Made by a program: the position numbers and the translations under genes. Positions 37,886 to 49,717 of a stretch of DNA of 64,000 nt are shown here, piece after piece. Numbering within the stretch: the first letter of the stretch is position 1; every line of letters begins with the position of its first letter. The notes beneath the pieces were generated by a model that saw nothing but the letters and a program-made list of their open reading frames with translations, was not told the origin of the DNA and searched no databases. Origin of the DNA: Oncomelania hupensis (taxonomy: Eukaryota; Mollusca; Gastropoda; Littorinimorpha; Pomatiopsidae); assembly GCA_036898135.1 (NCBI GenBank), contig CM072526.1, forward strand, positions 7,294,224 through 7,358,223, read 5' to 3'.

Positions 37886-38845
37886 GGAAAATCTGTTCAG
37901 TGGTACTTCGCCCTGCCTTAAATCCTGCTTGCTCTTCGGCTATGATTTTTTCAGCTTGGGGTTTCAACCCTTTGAGTATTATTTTCAGTTTCCTGAAGGT
38001 TACCTTTTTTGGGAAGAGTAATGACAAGCGACTGGGTCCATGGTATAGGCCACTCCCCACTCTGCCACATCTTGTTACACATAATGGTGAGTGCGTCGAT
38101 CATCGCTTCTCCTCCTGCTTGAAGCAGTTCCGCGGGTATGTTGTCCGCTCCCGCTGACTTCCCCTTATTCAGCGATTGCTTTGCTGCCTCAACTTCTTCT
38201 CGGAGAATTGGGAGGTTTTCTTCTTCTCTGTTTTCTGGACATGCTAGAACTGATGGGTCTCCGTTTGGTTTGTGGTTGTAAAGGTCAGAGCAGTACTCTG
38301 TCCATCTGTCCAAGACTTCTTGTTCTTCTGTAAGGCATAAGCCACTTGCTTTGGATCGTGGAGACCTTGGGCTGTTTAACACTTGTCAGCGGCTTCACAG
38401 TCTGGTAGGCCTTCTTGCTGTTGTTCTTGTTCAGACTGTTATCTATTTCCTGGCATTGAGCTTCTATCCAGTTCTCCTTTGCTGTGCGCATGCCTTTTCG
38501 GATGTCATTGTTGATTTTTCGGTAGGCATCAGCTCCCTGTCAGGTGTTCCTTTTCTTTTTCATCTCTCTTCGTTTATCACACAGGTCCAAAAGTTCAGGG
38601 TGTGATCAACAGCTTTTTCTTTGACCGGTACTTGTGGCCTGAAATATTTCTGTCACCTCCGGGTCTTGCAGTTTGTCCAGGTCGAACTTCAGTCTAGTGC
38701 ACTTTGCTGTGTTTACTCTCTTCAAGTGAAGCCGGAAAGACATCATCACAATGTTTTGGTCACTTCCGATGTCTGCTCCTGGAAAAGTGCGTGTCCTGCC
38801 AATGTTGATGCTTGATCTGAAGCGCTTCTTGACCATCATTAACAT
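37886..38845 (-). mobile_element. Inverted RTE fragment (EN C-terminus to RT fingers)
   Basis: Minus-strand frames (38845-38606, 38491-38285, 38382-37951, 38060-37842) match endonuclease end, linker and RT start of the RTE, with frameshifts and an internal deletion. Its truncated 3' side is flush with the GATAGG tail of the plus-strand RTE. No 3' end of its own is present. Confidence 0.8.
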
Positions 38846-38913
38846 TTACCGAGTAAGTCCCTTTAATAGAATTTTGGAAACCCTCCCCCCAAAACTAACT
38901 GATCCGCCCCTGG

Positions 38914-38990
38914 TGTGTGTGTGTGTGTGTGTGCGTGGGTGTGTGTGTGTGTGTGTGTGTGCGTGTGTATGTGCGTGTGTGTGTGTGAGG
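38914..38990 (+). repeat. (GT)n microsatellite
   Basis: Long GT/GTGC run; shorter GT runs recur at about 39219, 39470 and 40123 at the same point of each repeat unit. Confidence 0.9.
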
Positions 38991-40140
38991 ATGTTTACAC
39001 GGCGTTATTGGAACAAACTAGTGCAAGTTTACATACGTTCTTTGGACAGACCTCCTTGTTGGGACGTCCATTTAATGATCCGTTAGGGTTAGGGTTAGAA
39101 CACTTTAAAGTACTTAAAAAGAGGGTCGTAGCACGACCCATTGTCTACAGAACGTATGTGGCGTTAGAGGAAAGTCCAAATAACGGTGTCTGCGCAAGTA
39201 TGTGTTTGGGTGTGTGAGGGTGTGTGTGTGTACTTGTTTACGCGGTGTTATTTAGACAAACCAGTGAACATCTACATAACCTGTTTTGACAGACCTTATT
39301 TTGACGTCAAACCAATGATCCGTTAGGGTTAGGTCTGTGTTACGGTAAGGGTTAGGGTTAGCGTTAGAACACTTAAAAGTACTGTAAAAAGGGGACGAAA
39401 TATGACCCATTGCCAACTGTGGACGTGGCGTTTCAGGAAAGTCATAATAACACCGCAAAAACAAGTATGTGTGTGTGTGTAAGTGTGTGTGCGTGTGTGT
39501 GTGCGTACACATAAGCCTTGAAATGGGTGACTGGTCTTGCTTTTTATGCGGAGAATGGGTGCATGTATTAGCCACCCACTTTTTTCTAAGTGCACAGGAG
39601 TGCTCTTTTAGTGCATGGGATTGTAGTTGTAGTGCATGAGAGTGTTTCAAGTACAAGGGAGTGCTCTATCCGGGACGGAGGAAATCCAGTCAATTTTCGG
39701 GAAAATTTTGAAGAAAGTGCGACCTATTTCGTCGCCTATAGGAGACGACCTAGGTCAACTTTTGAGACGGAAAGAGCCAATTTTGCATTAGATTCTTACA
39801 TTTTTAGAAGAAAGTTGCGCTCTTTCCGTAAAAAAAACACTTTCCGATTCCTACACACTTTGTAAACGCAGTTATTCTGACATGCACTTGAACCTCTACG
39901 TACTTTCTCTTGACTGACCCCGTTATTTTGACGTCAAAACAGTGTTCCGTTAGGGTTAGGGCTGTGTTAGGCTTAGGGTTAGGTAAAGGGTTAGGGTTAT
40001 CGTAAGGGTTTGGGTTAGAGTTAGGGTTAGGGATAGCTTCAAAAAATGGACACATTTGTAAAAATGTCAAAGTAACGTATGTAGAGTTTCATGAAAGTCA
40101 TCACAACGGCGTTTCTACACGGTTGTGTGTGTGTATGTGT
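38990..40140 (+). repeat. Diverged tandem repeat (about three units) with interstitial TTAGGG-like blocks
   Basis: Units start near 38995, 39235 and 39865, each with GT run, an ACGGCGTTATT-like start, a GACGTC-containing middle, GATCCGTTAGGGTTAGG-like telomeric block, a short hexamer-poor spacer and a TTTCATGAAAGTCAT-like end. The telomere-like blocks are at 39083-39098, 39322-39362 and 39950-40034, the last being longest and most degenerate. A 350-bp unrelated stretch (39500-39850) separates units 2 and 3. Confidence 0.75.
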
Positions 40141-40505
40141 GTGCGTCGTGAGCTTGTGTGTATGTGTAGTCTGATCATCATCGAATTTGCCATGAACATA
40201 GGTTCTGTTTCTGTGCATGAGCAAAACGGGGTTGCCGTTTCGCTCATCTTCTTGCCACGGGTTCGAATCCGAAATAGTAAGAAAACCGTTGGGGGAAATT
40301 CACATCAGGCCAAGGGAGGTAATTTACTCTTCTGTGACAGCCCAGAGAGAGAGACAGAGGCAGATTGACAGATAGACTGACAGATAGACTGACAGACAGA
40401 CAGAGACGGGTTTGCCAGCTAGTAGATTCTAAATAAATTAAAAAGTGAATCAAATGGGTAAAAGGCAGCACTCCTGAAGTCCTTTTTACAAAGACTGTGA
40501 CTCAC
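40141..40505. other. Intron-side sequence downstream of the ZU5 exon
   Basis: Begins as the end of the tandem repeat. Contains an AGACAGACAG-type run (40380-40400). Directly next to the exon is the splice donor CAG/GTGAGT on the minus strand (exon ends 40506). No further exon recognised to the left in this window. Confidence 0.5.
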
Positions 40506-41872
40506 CTGCCTGAAGTCCCGATCTTTTATCCTCTTGTCCCATACGTGAACCTTCACATTCACATCCTGTGTGTTGTCACTGTTGGTCTTTAGAAACCCGG
40601 ACCCCATGGCGTAGAGAACGGGTCGTTTTGGCTCTTTCTTCACCTTTTTGTTGCAGAAACTGCACACAAAAGCGCAGAACGCAGTCGTGTATATGGAGAT
40701 CTCCTCACCATTGATCGTAAAGTACTGTTCATCGGGAACGCCAGCGGTGGTAGAGTCAACAGAGAGCGTTTTGTTTTCAAGAGAGTCTTGATGTTGTAGA
40801 TGTTTAAACTTCAAAACCGTAATACCTTCTTTGTCGTTGTTGTTTGGGACGTGATACACACGGACATCCTCATGTTGGTAGTCTGTTGGTAGCAAGTGGG
40901 GAAGAGTTATGACCACCTGACTTTGAAACGTGTAGTTATCTGCCCAGTATTCTACCAGAGGAGTGACGATTTCATCGTTGTCTGACAACCGAGGCTTTAA
41001 CTTCTGGCGGATGTGCATGACATCGGCGCAGACGGCGGTGTGGATCCTGATGGACTCCTCTTTCTTCACTGCATTGGTGGGCACATTCAGCTGGATAGCA
41101 GAGCCAGGTTTCTGGATGATTCCTCCACTGCTGTCAATCACTTTGCTGTACTGCCAGCTGTAGCACACTGATGGGGAAGGAGTGTTGTCGGTATCTGGAG
41201 CTTTACCGAGAGAAATGTCAGGTGTTGGTAGTGACCTAACATCGTCACCACTTGGTTCAGAGCTACTGTCTGAACTGTCTTCAGATGAAGCTTGTGAGTC
41301 ATCAGTGCAGCAAGAACAGCAGCTTGCTGGCTGGGACTCGTTTTCTCTCTGGTCTGTTTCTTCCGCCACTTTCGAGGATTCGTGCATCCGTAGCTTGTCC
41401 AGAATTTCATGATCGCCTGTTTGTTTTCGGGCTAAAAAACCAGACAGAGTATCCCAGAACGCCGGTTTTCCATGCTTTTTGCCAGGAAATATCATCACCT
41501 TACTGTCAGGAAACTTGGTGCTGAACCAGCCAGGACGACGGCTCATCTGTATGAACAGTGTATGGCTGTGTGGGTGACCTGACGCCTCCACTGCATTACG
41601 TAACATATTTTGCATTGTCTTATCAAACCTGTTCGTGTGGGGGACAACAATGAGGATGCTGTTTGAGGATGTGGCATGTGTCTTTGATGTCACTACCTGC
41701 AGTCCCATGCGTGTTTGAAGTTCTCCTGTCAGCTGTCTGTGTACAAAGTCTCTACGTCCATAACTGTAAATGAGGTGGACAGTGTTGTGCTGAGGTGACT
41801 CTAACACAGCGTGTTGGATGATACCAAAGTCATTCAGCATGGCACGACTTGAGACGTTACCATCAGGTTCAC
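40506..41872 (-). CDS. Host gene exon: TIR-like domain fused to ZU5 and UPA-like domains
   Basis: The minus-strand exon has acceptor TGTGTCAG at 41873 and donor CAG/GTGAGT at 40506. The open frame runs from 41879 and would read past the donor to 40419. About residues 20-135 form a TIR-like alpha/beta domain (TVHLIYSYGRRDFVHRQL, SILIVV). A Cys and Ser/Asp-rich acidic linker follows (about 175-235). A ZU5 domain spans about 250-345 (GGIIQKPGSAIQLNVPTNAV…VVITLPH). Then comes a UPA-like stretch (ISIYTTAFCAFVCSFCNKK; final VKVHVWDKRIKDRDFRQ). ZU5-UPA modules occur in ankyrins, UNC5 and PIDD; TIR suggests innate-immune or NAD-related signalling. The TIR call is from fold-like pattern only; no BB-loop RD-x-PG is seen. 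No start codon or terminal exon is in view. Confidence 0.65.
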
Positions 41873-41879
41873 CTGACAC

Positions 41880-42186
41880 AGAAACGTCACAATCAAGTTA
41901 TTTCAATCAGGAGTCTGACAATAATACAGGCATGTTTAACAACAAACTTTATTCGGAATTGATTATTATGTAAAGTTCACGCAGGTCAAATTTAAAAGTG
42001 AAGCTAGAAGGGCAAAGCTAATATGGCTCAAATGCTCCTCGTGGAACTTGCAATATTTAACGCGAAAATGAGTGAAAAAAAAACAACTAAATGAAGCGGT
42101 GGCTTTAAAATGCAAAGTTATACCAACTTTGATCTTTGTATGATCTTGACCTTGAGATGACATTGACCTCCTGCTCCAAATACACT
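41880..42186. other. Intron sequence shared with 49725-50036 and 57330-57660
   Basis: Near-identical in the first two copies. Contains a CTTTATTCGGAATT-type start and ends in the RTE tail repeats. No coding signal; it serves as the duplicate backbone of the exon array. Confidence 0.8.
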
Positions 42187-42388
42187 CATATCCTATCCCA
42201 TCCTATCCTATAACTCTAAAGTCATTGGGGCACCACAAATGGTCGTTTAACACGCGTACTCCATCTTTCTCTGTTTTTTGCAACCCTCATGGCTTGGCAC
42301 AGTGGGAAACCTGTATAATCTCGAATCTTGTCCTTTCACCTCCTTTTTGTCTCCCTTTTTATTGCCCCCTTCTGCCTCCTTGCACTCA
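42187..42388 (-). mobile_element. RTE-like LINE 3' end fragment
   Basis: Minus strand reads as the RTE C-terminus (GGTGAAAGGACAAG...AGAAAGATGGAG) followed by a GTGGTGCCCC-type 3' UTR and GATAGG tail at the low-coordinate end. A second copy lies at 50037-50245 in the duplicated segment. Confidence 0.75.
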
Positions 42389-42409
42389 TGTACGAGCAAA
42401 TAAACTATA

Positions 42410-42640
42410 GGAGAAGTTTATTATGCCAAAAACTAATGTCCTTACTATTTATTATGCATCAAAAGAGCCAAAATTTTAATAATGGTAGCAGATATAAAAG
42501 AGAAATTTTGTGAAACGTTGTCGTTTTTTTACTAAAATGTGTTACCCTGTGACCTTGTCTTTTAACCTTCACCGGGTTAGCCTTTGGACTACACACAAAC
42601 GCCGATGTGGATCGTTTAGGACCCACACTTTTTATACAAA
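42410..42640. repeat. Short dispersed repeat (copies near 50270-50510 and 59480-59680)
   Basis: Shared phrases include TGTGACCTTGTC, GGTTAGCC..TTGGACTACA and a GTTTAGGACCCACACTTTTTAT-like end. The copy at 59480 is not in the exon duplication, so this is an interspersed family. No ORF. Confidence 0.7.
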
Positions 42641-42644
42641 CTAT

Positions 42645-43015
42645 GTAATCTCCACCAAAAGCTAATGGACGTCATCAACGATCATGGCTTTCGAGGCCTT
42701 CGAGCAGATGGTGATGTTTCTTATAAGGTTTGACAACACGCTTGACTTGTTAACCAACCCCCCAGAACAGTTCCCATGTATCGTGCCAATACCTTGACTC
42801 TCAGACCACATCATCGTGTACGCTGAGTTCAACATCCATGTGCAGAAAAAAAGGTTAGTGCCCAGGTCATGACCCAGGTACCGACTGCAGTGCAGAACAG
42901 ACTACAGGAAGTTATCCTCATTCTCCTCACCATCAAGGACTGGAACGCCCTCTCCCTCGAGGAAACCATCGCCCTTGACTTATCTGACAGCAACCTGCTA
43001 TCAGTCGCTCCTTAA
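42645..43015 (+). pseudogene. CR1/Jockey-type LINE remnant (EN end joined to ORF2 C-terminus)
   Basis: Decayed plus-strand reading gives the endonuclease end (LLDVINDHG, DLL-LTN, SDHIIVYAEFNI). After a short gap comes an ORF end with IKDWNALS. The reverse transcriptase between them is deleted. A better preserved copy at 50535-50900 carries the same deletion, as expected from the segmental duplication. Confidence 0.6.
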
Positions 43016-43162
43016 CCAAACACAACTAACTTACTCGTCTGCTCCTACTCCCCACTCCCACCTCCCTCTCCTTTATCCAACCCCAACTGTTACTAGTACT
43101 AAATTATTATTATTTAAAATATTTATATTAAAAACATAATTAAAAACACAATAAATAAATAC

Positions 43163-43316
<154 letters not shown>

Positions 43317-43343
43317 CCTTATCAAATGTGCTGGTGCAGTAGG

Positions 43344-44868
43344 TGTCACGTGGGGTTTTATGGTTGCTGGGCTCTGCACAATGGAATGCTATAACCCTCA
43401 CGTCTATTCTATGGGAACTGCTAGTGAGTCACCCGGTGAATTACTTTAATACATTTATTTGTTTAGCTCGGTCTGTGTTAAGGCTGGGGTACAGAGATAG
43501 ATAGAAAAATGGTAAAAGATCACTGTCACACTAGCTTTCACACGGCTATGAATCATATGTAGTCCAGCCACTTGCTAACAGTAATAATCACACATTTATT
43601 TCTTCTACTCTATACAAGAACTTCGTTGTACTAATCTACCTTAAAAGTTCATATGTCCATACGAATGATTCGATCGCTGATAATCTAGGCAGCTATGTTT
43701 TCTTCATAGGGCACTGGCTACTATCGTTCATGAAGAGTGGACTACTGTGGTCCGTTTTATAGGTTTCTGAAGAGTGGACTACTGGGGTCCTTTTGCTACA
43801 GTTTTAGTGCACTGTTTCCTGGTCACTTAACTGTCGTGTGCGTGGTTGAAGCACTTCGTTGAGGTAGCTTCTGGTACACGCTGAGTCGTCGTGTAGTCTG
43901 GTTCCTTGACACGCTGTGTTGTCTTGGAATGTGTTAGCCAGGGGTGCTCTCTTCTCCCTATGTGGTAGAGGCTCAGCAGCCAACTTGAAAGGGTTCGTGT
44001 TTTTCTGTTAAGTTGGGCTCATGATATCTTTGCCTGCTCGTCTGTAACATATGAGATGAAATTCTGCACAACCCTGAATAATAGGTCTGTGCAGAGCGTC
44101 TCACTGAAAGCCAAAGTAGCCCTCAGTGATAGCTCCACATCTGTATTCATAAGCGACGAACATTCTGCTAAGTCCGTGGTCCACAGAAATCTCCACTCTA
44201 ATTTCCTATACACACATAAATATAAATCGTGGCTAACTATACACTTAAAGAAATAATAATATTATTAACATTCTCTGGTACAGCCACTGGTCTGCATGCA
44301 TACATATAGGTACCACAACAGTGATTCCGACCGGTTGACAACATGGCGGAGCAGCCGGTCGTGTTTCGCCACGTGGTCACGCAACGTTGGTCTAACAATT
44401 TCATTTCTATGCATAGCAAATTCAACAAACATAATTCAACAATAATATAAATACATCACGATGAAACAGAAGTATGTTCATTTACCTGTTTGACAAAGTC
44501 AGGCTCGTGGCTACTTGATTGAATTCTACAATTCACAAGCACTGCTTCCTGGTCTATCAGTGGAGATATTTCCCAGCTCCGGGTCTAGCTGTGCTTGCCT
44601 CGGCGTTTTCAATACGACTGACGCTATGCTTGGTTTTGACCCAGTCAGAACTGGCTCTAACCACTATGTCTGAGTTTTATTGAATAAGACTTCCGATCTA
44701 ACGCACACAGTGCTGACGTCACTACACTGTTCGGGTCAGATTCGCTGTGCGTGTATACCTCAGTAATACTTTCATCGTCTGCTCTATACTACATTAACCT
44801 TATAAAATTTACTGACTAAACAATCAAAATCGTAAAGAGGGCAGGGTTAAACTGGTCATCTCGCTACA
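43344..44868. mobile_element. Probable solo LTR 1 (1525 bp, TGTCACG...CTACA)
   Basis: Absent from the corresponding point of the duplicated segment (about 51065-51090). Begins TG and ends CA, with flanking GTAGG and GTATG (4 of 5 match). Orientation unknown. No coding sequence. Confidence 0.5.
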
Positions 44869-45323
44869 GTATGTACAGCATTAGGCTGTGCTAGGGCTGG
44901 TACTCAGGCCTCCGCTTGCTGTGGCTGGAATGCATTTGCTAAGTCTTGCAGCTCCACAAATAATTGCGCCTATAGCAACTAAGCCTCGACTATCTTATAA
45001 ACAATATGCTTCTTCTTTTGTTTTACGCCACCACGGAAAACACGGCAACCCCCTTGTAACAACCAATAGCAAGAAATGAATCAACGTACTGATTGTGGCT
45101 GCTCAATTCAAGAGGAAGAAGAACAGTCAGACTGTTAAGAAGAACAGTCAACAAACGACCGGGAATGTAGTACTTGCTCAAGTTGGAGTTCAACTCCTCC
45201 CATGTTTCCCCGTTGTCATCAAAACGCAGACATGCCAAAAGAATAGCTCTTTAAGATGTATGGGTCCTAAACGACACACATCGTCATAACAGGAATATTC
45301 GCTTTTCTTTTTCTGTAAAATGA
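44869..45323. other. Duplicated intron segment (matches 51080-51460 and part of 54640-54880)
   Basis: Unique-looking non-coding sequence with short conserved frames that recur only because the DNA is duplicated. Ends in AAATGACCCAC, the target of solo LTR 2. Confidence 0.75.
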
Positions 45324-45328
45324 CCCAC

Positions 45329-47269
45329 TGTCACGCGCCGGCTACCATACATTTTTTTTACTGTACATAAACCCGTGTTTTTCGTAAGTTAGTTGCTATT
45401 CCTTATTTAGCTGTTATTTCCGAGCAAGAGTGCACGAATAGATGATAGAGAGAGAGGGAACCGGCTAAGGCCTGTGTAGCCAGAGGGTGGGTCGACTACA
45501 GCCGTTTACTGAGCGTGTTCACTATTCTAAAAAGTTACAACGGGTATTGTACTGAAGTGATAGAGGTCAGTCAGTCAGAAAGCGTCAGAGAGAATGGACG
45601 TCCGCACCATGGGTGGGACTAGGCGTATATCTATGTGTTTGATATCCTTAGTAAGCAGTAGTGGAAACTCTATTGGATCCCCTGCAAGGCCATTTTCAGT
45701 AACCCTGACTTGGATGCCCTGTGACCCGGAGGATGTGCGGCGGAGACTGAAGGACGCCTCAACTTGTGTTGTCGTGTGTTGTGTTGTCTGCGTGCCAGTT
45801 GGGGTTTTATCACCAGTGGAGGTAAATACTCATGCTTTTCTTTAGTGGCGTGCCGCATTCTCTGGTGTATGGATGTGTAAATAGGTAAGCGTGTAGAATG
45901 TAATATTGTTTCGACATCATGTTAGGTCATAGGGTTGGTGGTAAAACATTCATAGGGGGGATTTTATTCTGTTATTTTATGATGGATTTTTCTTCTTATT
46001 ATTATTTATTCAATAGGAAATAAATTATTAAATGCAGTAGAATCGTTTTATTATATGAAGGGAGAGAATTATTCTGTATATATACATTGCTTTCATTATT
46101 TTCGCAAGGGAGACAACTTGTCAGTATATTATATGTATTTTAAAGGGAAAGTTAATAAGTATTTTAGTAGAGGAATGACTGCATTTAAAATAAAACATAA
46201 ATTGAATGGAGGTATTTTTCATTGCTATATTATTAAAGGTTTGATTGTGGTTAGAATCTAAACAATTGTTGAATTTCATCTTTTATGTATTTTCATAAGG
46301 CGTGATGTAAATAGTAAAGATTTGTGTTGGAGTATCTCAGAGTTGAAGGCAGAAGTAAACAATTTAGAGAGAGTGTTGTTAAGATTGTGTACCATGAAAG
46401 GCATTTAACAATCATGAATTGGAACAAGTACGAACAATGAAACACAGACATTGATAAAGTTTTAGTGTTATGATTTTATTCATGGTGACGTTTGTGTGCG
46501 GAAAACAGTAAAGACAACACGATGGTGACAGTTTTGGAAGATATAACCGTGTTGGCAAATGTTAGGATATCTGACTGTATTTTCAGTGCACTGATGATTG
46601 TTTTGAACATCTGCTGAGGCGGTCTGAGCGGCTGAGTTTGAACTGATTCTGGTTCCGGTCCGACTTGGGTTGGACGCTGAGAGGTCTGGTCAGCTACGCA
46701 GGAGCCACCCAGCCCGAGTTACCTTCCCCCTGTACTGAGGACGGTGTGCGGTTCAGATGGGAACCGTGTGAGGGCCGCCTATGCGCTGCTGTGTCTTCAG
46801 GGGTGGTAATTCTGTATCGTGTGCAGGAAGGTCTACGCCAAGGAGCGTTTCATTCGGGTTTGAAAAGGAAACCTGAAAAAAAAGAACTTAAACGACCTTG
46901 AGTGATAGGTTAGGAAAGTATAAACAAAAAAAGCCTTAACATGCGCATATTTTTCTCAGAGTGTTGAATAGAACGGATATAAAAACAAGTTTTCATAAAT
47001 CAGTTTGTTTATTTTCATTTCATCCTTGCATTTGTATATATCATTTGTTTATTGTTAAATATGTTGGGTATGCTTGTGAGTATGAGTGAGGGAAGTGTGT
47101 GCTGTTAGAGGGGCGGGTGGGTAGTTAGTACGTTTGTAGAATAAAAGAGTTGTTTCGTTAACCTACCACTGGTGTTTGTGTTCCTATTTAGTGTGTGGGT
47201 GGGGTGTGCTCGGGTGGAATGGACTAACAATGTTCGCGGGATTCTGACTTACGTTAGCGTCACGTGACA
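45329..47269. mobile_element. Solo LTR 2 (1941 bp)
   Basis: Ends TGTCACG...CGTGACA with 5-bp target copies CCCAC at 45324-45328 and 47270-47274. The other duplication copy (54872-54890) has the uninterrupted target. AATAAA occurs near 47142. No internal retroelement genes, hence a solo LTR. The end sequences resemble those of the outer element, but the body does not. Confidence 0.78.
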
Positions 47270-47274
47270 CCCAC

Positions 47275-47746
47275 ATGGTAGTTTGTGTGTAGTTGAAAAT
47301 CAGACATTGTTAGTTTATTTTTTCACCAATCAGTACTAAAATTTGAAATGTACTCTTTTAGGAGTTTGAGGAATACTTAAAGTTTGACAGATAAATTCTC
47401 AATAGCTCGGGAGATATTTACAGTTAAACACTCTTCTGGGTCTTAAATGACCCACATAGCCCGGTGAAGGTCATTGATTCACTGATCATTTATGAGGTCT
47501 CATGGATATACACCATCTTACCAAGTTTGGATGTGATACATGTAGTTGAAATTGGTTCTGAGATATTAATCTACTTGCTAGTTTTGCATAGACATACGCC
47601 GCCAATTTTGGACTATTTAGGATTCATCTTGAACATATTTACACAAATATGGATAAAACAATTGGGGTGGAGGGGTGGAGATGGGGGGGATGAGTGCATG
47701 CATATACAGCGATCGACGACAATGCATGCGAGTCATAAAGGAAATA
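47275..47746. other. Duplicated intron segment (matches 54886-55340)
   Basis: Starts ATGGTAGTTTGTGTG in both copies. Includes the phrase GGGTCTTAAATGACCCACAT also found around 54600. No gene. Confidence 0.8.
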
Positions 47747-48122
47747 CAGGGTGTTCCAAAAGTCTTGGGCACATTTGAAGTCCCCATATCTCAATTACTA
47801 TGAATGGTAGTAAGATAAAAGTTGTGCCATTTTAAAGCTAATTACATTAAGTTTTTGTAAAGCTGTTGATTTTTTTATTTCTTTTCAGACCCATTAATGG
47901 CGTTCACTCAACAAGAAAATGCTGGGACGCGTTTGGCAAGAATTTGACTATCGGCTTGATGTGTGTCGTGTGACCAATGGTGCTCACATTGAACATCTTT
48001 GAACATTCCATGTAAAAATTGAGATTACAAGCTTTCTGAATTTACAAGAAGCGTTTTTATATCCTTAATAGTTTCGGAAATATTCAATGTCAAAATGTGC
48101 CCAAGACTTTTGGAACACCCTG
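47747..48122. mobile_element. Mariner-type MITE (376 bp, TA target)
   Basis: Near-perfect inverted ends CAGGGTGTTCCAAAAGTCTT / complement of about 30 bp, flanked by TA at 47745 and 48123. The empty site (AAATATTTTGC) is seen in the duplicate at 55339-55347. The interior keeps a scrap of transposase C-terminus (VCRVTNGAHIEHL) typical of mariner, so it is an internal deletion derivative. Confidence 0.9.
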
Positions 48123-48461
48123 TATTTTGCTCCCCAGATGATCTTATATCTTTTAGTAAGAACACTGCAGTTAAATTTTTTCTTGCATACGACACCAAAC
48201 AATCTATTAACTTATAGTTAACAGTTTGTGTTGTAATTACATATTAGTGACATACACATAATATAACGAACTTTACAACTCAGCATAAAGACACAAGGTG
48301 CCATATCCACACAACAGTGTATGACTTACGTAAAAGATTACTTTGATCAGTTTCCTTATTTAAAAAACCCTTGAAGTACAGAAACCGACTAATTTTAAAC
48401 AAGTGCTAGTGAGATGATGTGTTTGCTGTGTGGTAGTTACAAAAACAATAATGATGATTAC

Positions 48462-48902
48462 CTATAACAGCAGACAGAGTATCCCAGAACCCCAGTTCGT
48501 CATGCTCGTTGCCAGGAAACACCATCACGTTAAGGTCAGGAAGCTTGGTATTGATCCAGTCAGGAAGACGATATGTAGTCTGTATGAACAGTGTATGGCT
48601 GTCTGGACGACCTGATGCCTCTACTGCATTACGTAACATACTATGCATTGCCACATCCAGGACAACAATGAGGACGCTCTTTGCTGTCGTTATTGAGGAT
48701 GTGGCATGTGTCTTTGATGTCACCACCTCCAGTCCCATGCGTGTTTGAAGTTCTTCTGTCAGCTGTCTGTGTACAAAGTCTCTGTCTTCATGACTGTATA
48801 GCACGTGGACAGTGTTGTGGTGTGGTGACTCTAAAACAGCGTGACGGATGATACCAAAGTCATTCAGCCATGCACGACGTGTGACGTTACCATCAGGTTC
48901 TC
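48462..48902 (-). CDS. TIR-like exon copy 4
   Basis: Acceptor TGTCAG at 48903-48908, donor ATAG/GTAATC at 48462. About 147 codons, beginning with GEPDGNVTRRAWLNDFGII, then the TVHVLYSHEDRDFVHRQL core and ending AFWDT-like LGFWDTLSAVIG. Intact. Unlike the ZU5 exon it ends right after the TIR-like domain. Confidence 0.7.
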
Positions 48903-49264
48903 CTGACACAGAAACGTCACAATCAAATTATTTCAATCAGCACTCTGATAATAATACAGGCATGTTCAGCAACAATCTTTACTTGGATTCATTATTATCG
49001 TACGTTTATGCAAGTCATGTTTTTATAAAATTCGAAAAAGAATATATTTTGTCACCAGCTTAATATATGGCATACCTGTATTAAGTTTTTTTCTGAACAT
49101 GGCAGGTAAGAGAAGAAGACTTCTTGTGGAAGACACCAAATATATTTATAATTTACACATTTCAGTTTTGAACTGACATGATATCAACCAACTACTGTTA
49201 AACAAGTGCCAGTGAGATGTTGTGTTTTGCTGTGCGTTATTACTAAAACAATAACGGTGATTAC

Positions 49265-49717
49265 CTATAACAGCAGACAGAGTATCCCAGAATGCCGGTT
49301 CGTCATGCGCGCTGCCAGGAAACACCATCACGTTAAGGTCAGAAAGCTTAGTGTTGATCCAGTCAGGAAGACGATCTGTAGTCTGTATGAACAGTGTATG
49401 GCTGTCTGGGTGACTTGACGCCTCTACTGCATTACTTAACATACTACGCATTGCCACATCCAAACAGTTCCTATCGAGGACAACAATGAGGACGCTGTTT
49501 GCTGTTGTTGAAGATGTGGCCTGTGTCTGTGATGTCACCAACTGCAGTCCCATGCGTATTTGAAGTTCTCCTGTCAGCTGTCTGTGTACAAAGTCTCTGT
49601 CTACATGACAGTAAATAATGTGGACAGTGTTGTGGTGTGGTGACTCTAACACAGCGTGTTGGATGATACCAAAGTCATTCAGCATGGCACGATGTGTGAT
49701 GTTACCATCAGGTTCAC
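49265..49717 (-). CDS. TIR-like exon copy 3
   Basis: Same boundaries (TGTGTCAG acceptor at 49718; donor ATAG/GTAATC at 49265). 151 codons, intact, with VHIIYCHVDRDFVHRQL in place of the usual YSH. Its upstream intron matches that of the ZU5 exon, so copies 3 and 5 are the same position of the repeated unit. Confidence 0.7.

Noticed and set aside
37886..38845. Twin-priming (5' inversion) of the upstream RTE
   Set aside because: Twin priming inverts the 5' part upstream of the sense 3' part; here the inverted piece is beyond the 3' tail.
41138..41524. Additional ORFs overlapping the ZU5 exon on both strands
   Set aside because: Shadows of the conserved exon; no domain and no splice context.
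45594..46901. Short ORFs at 45594-45845, 46055-46261 and 46665-46901
   Set aside because: They lie within solo LTR 2 and have no recognisable product.
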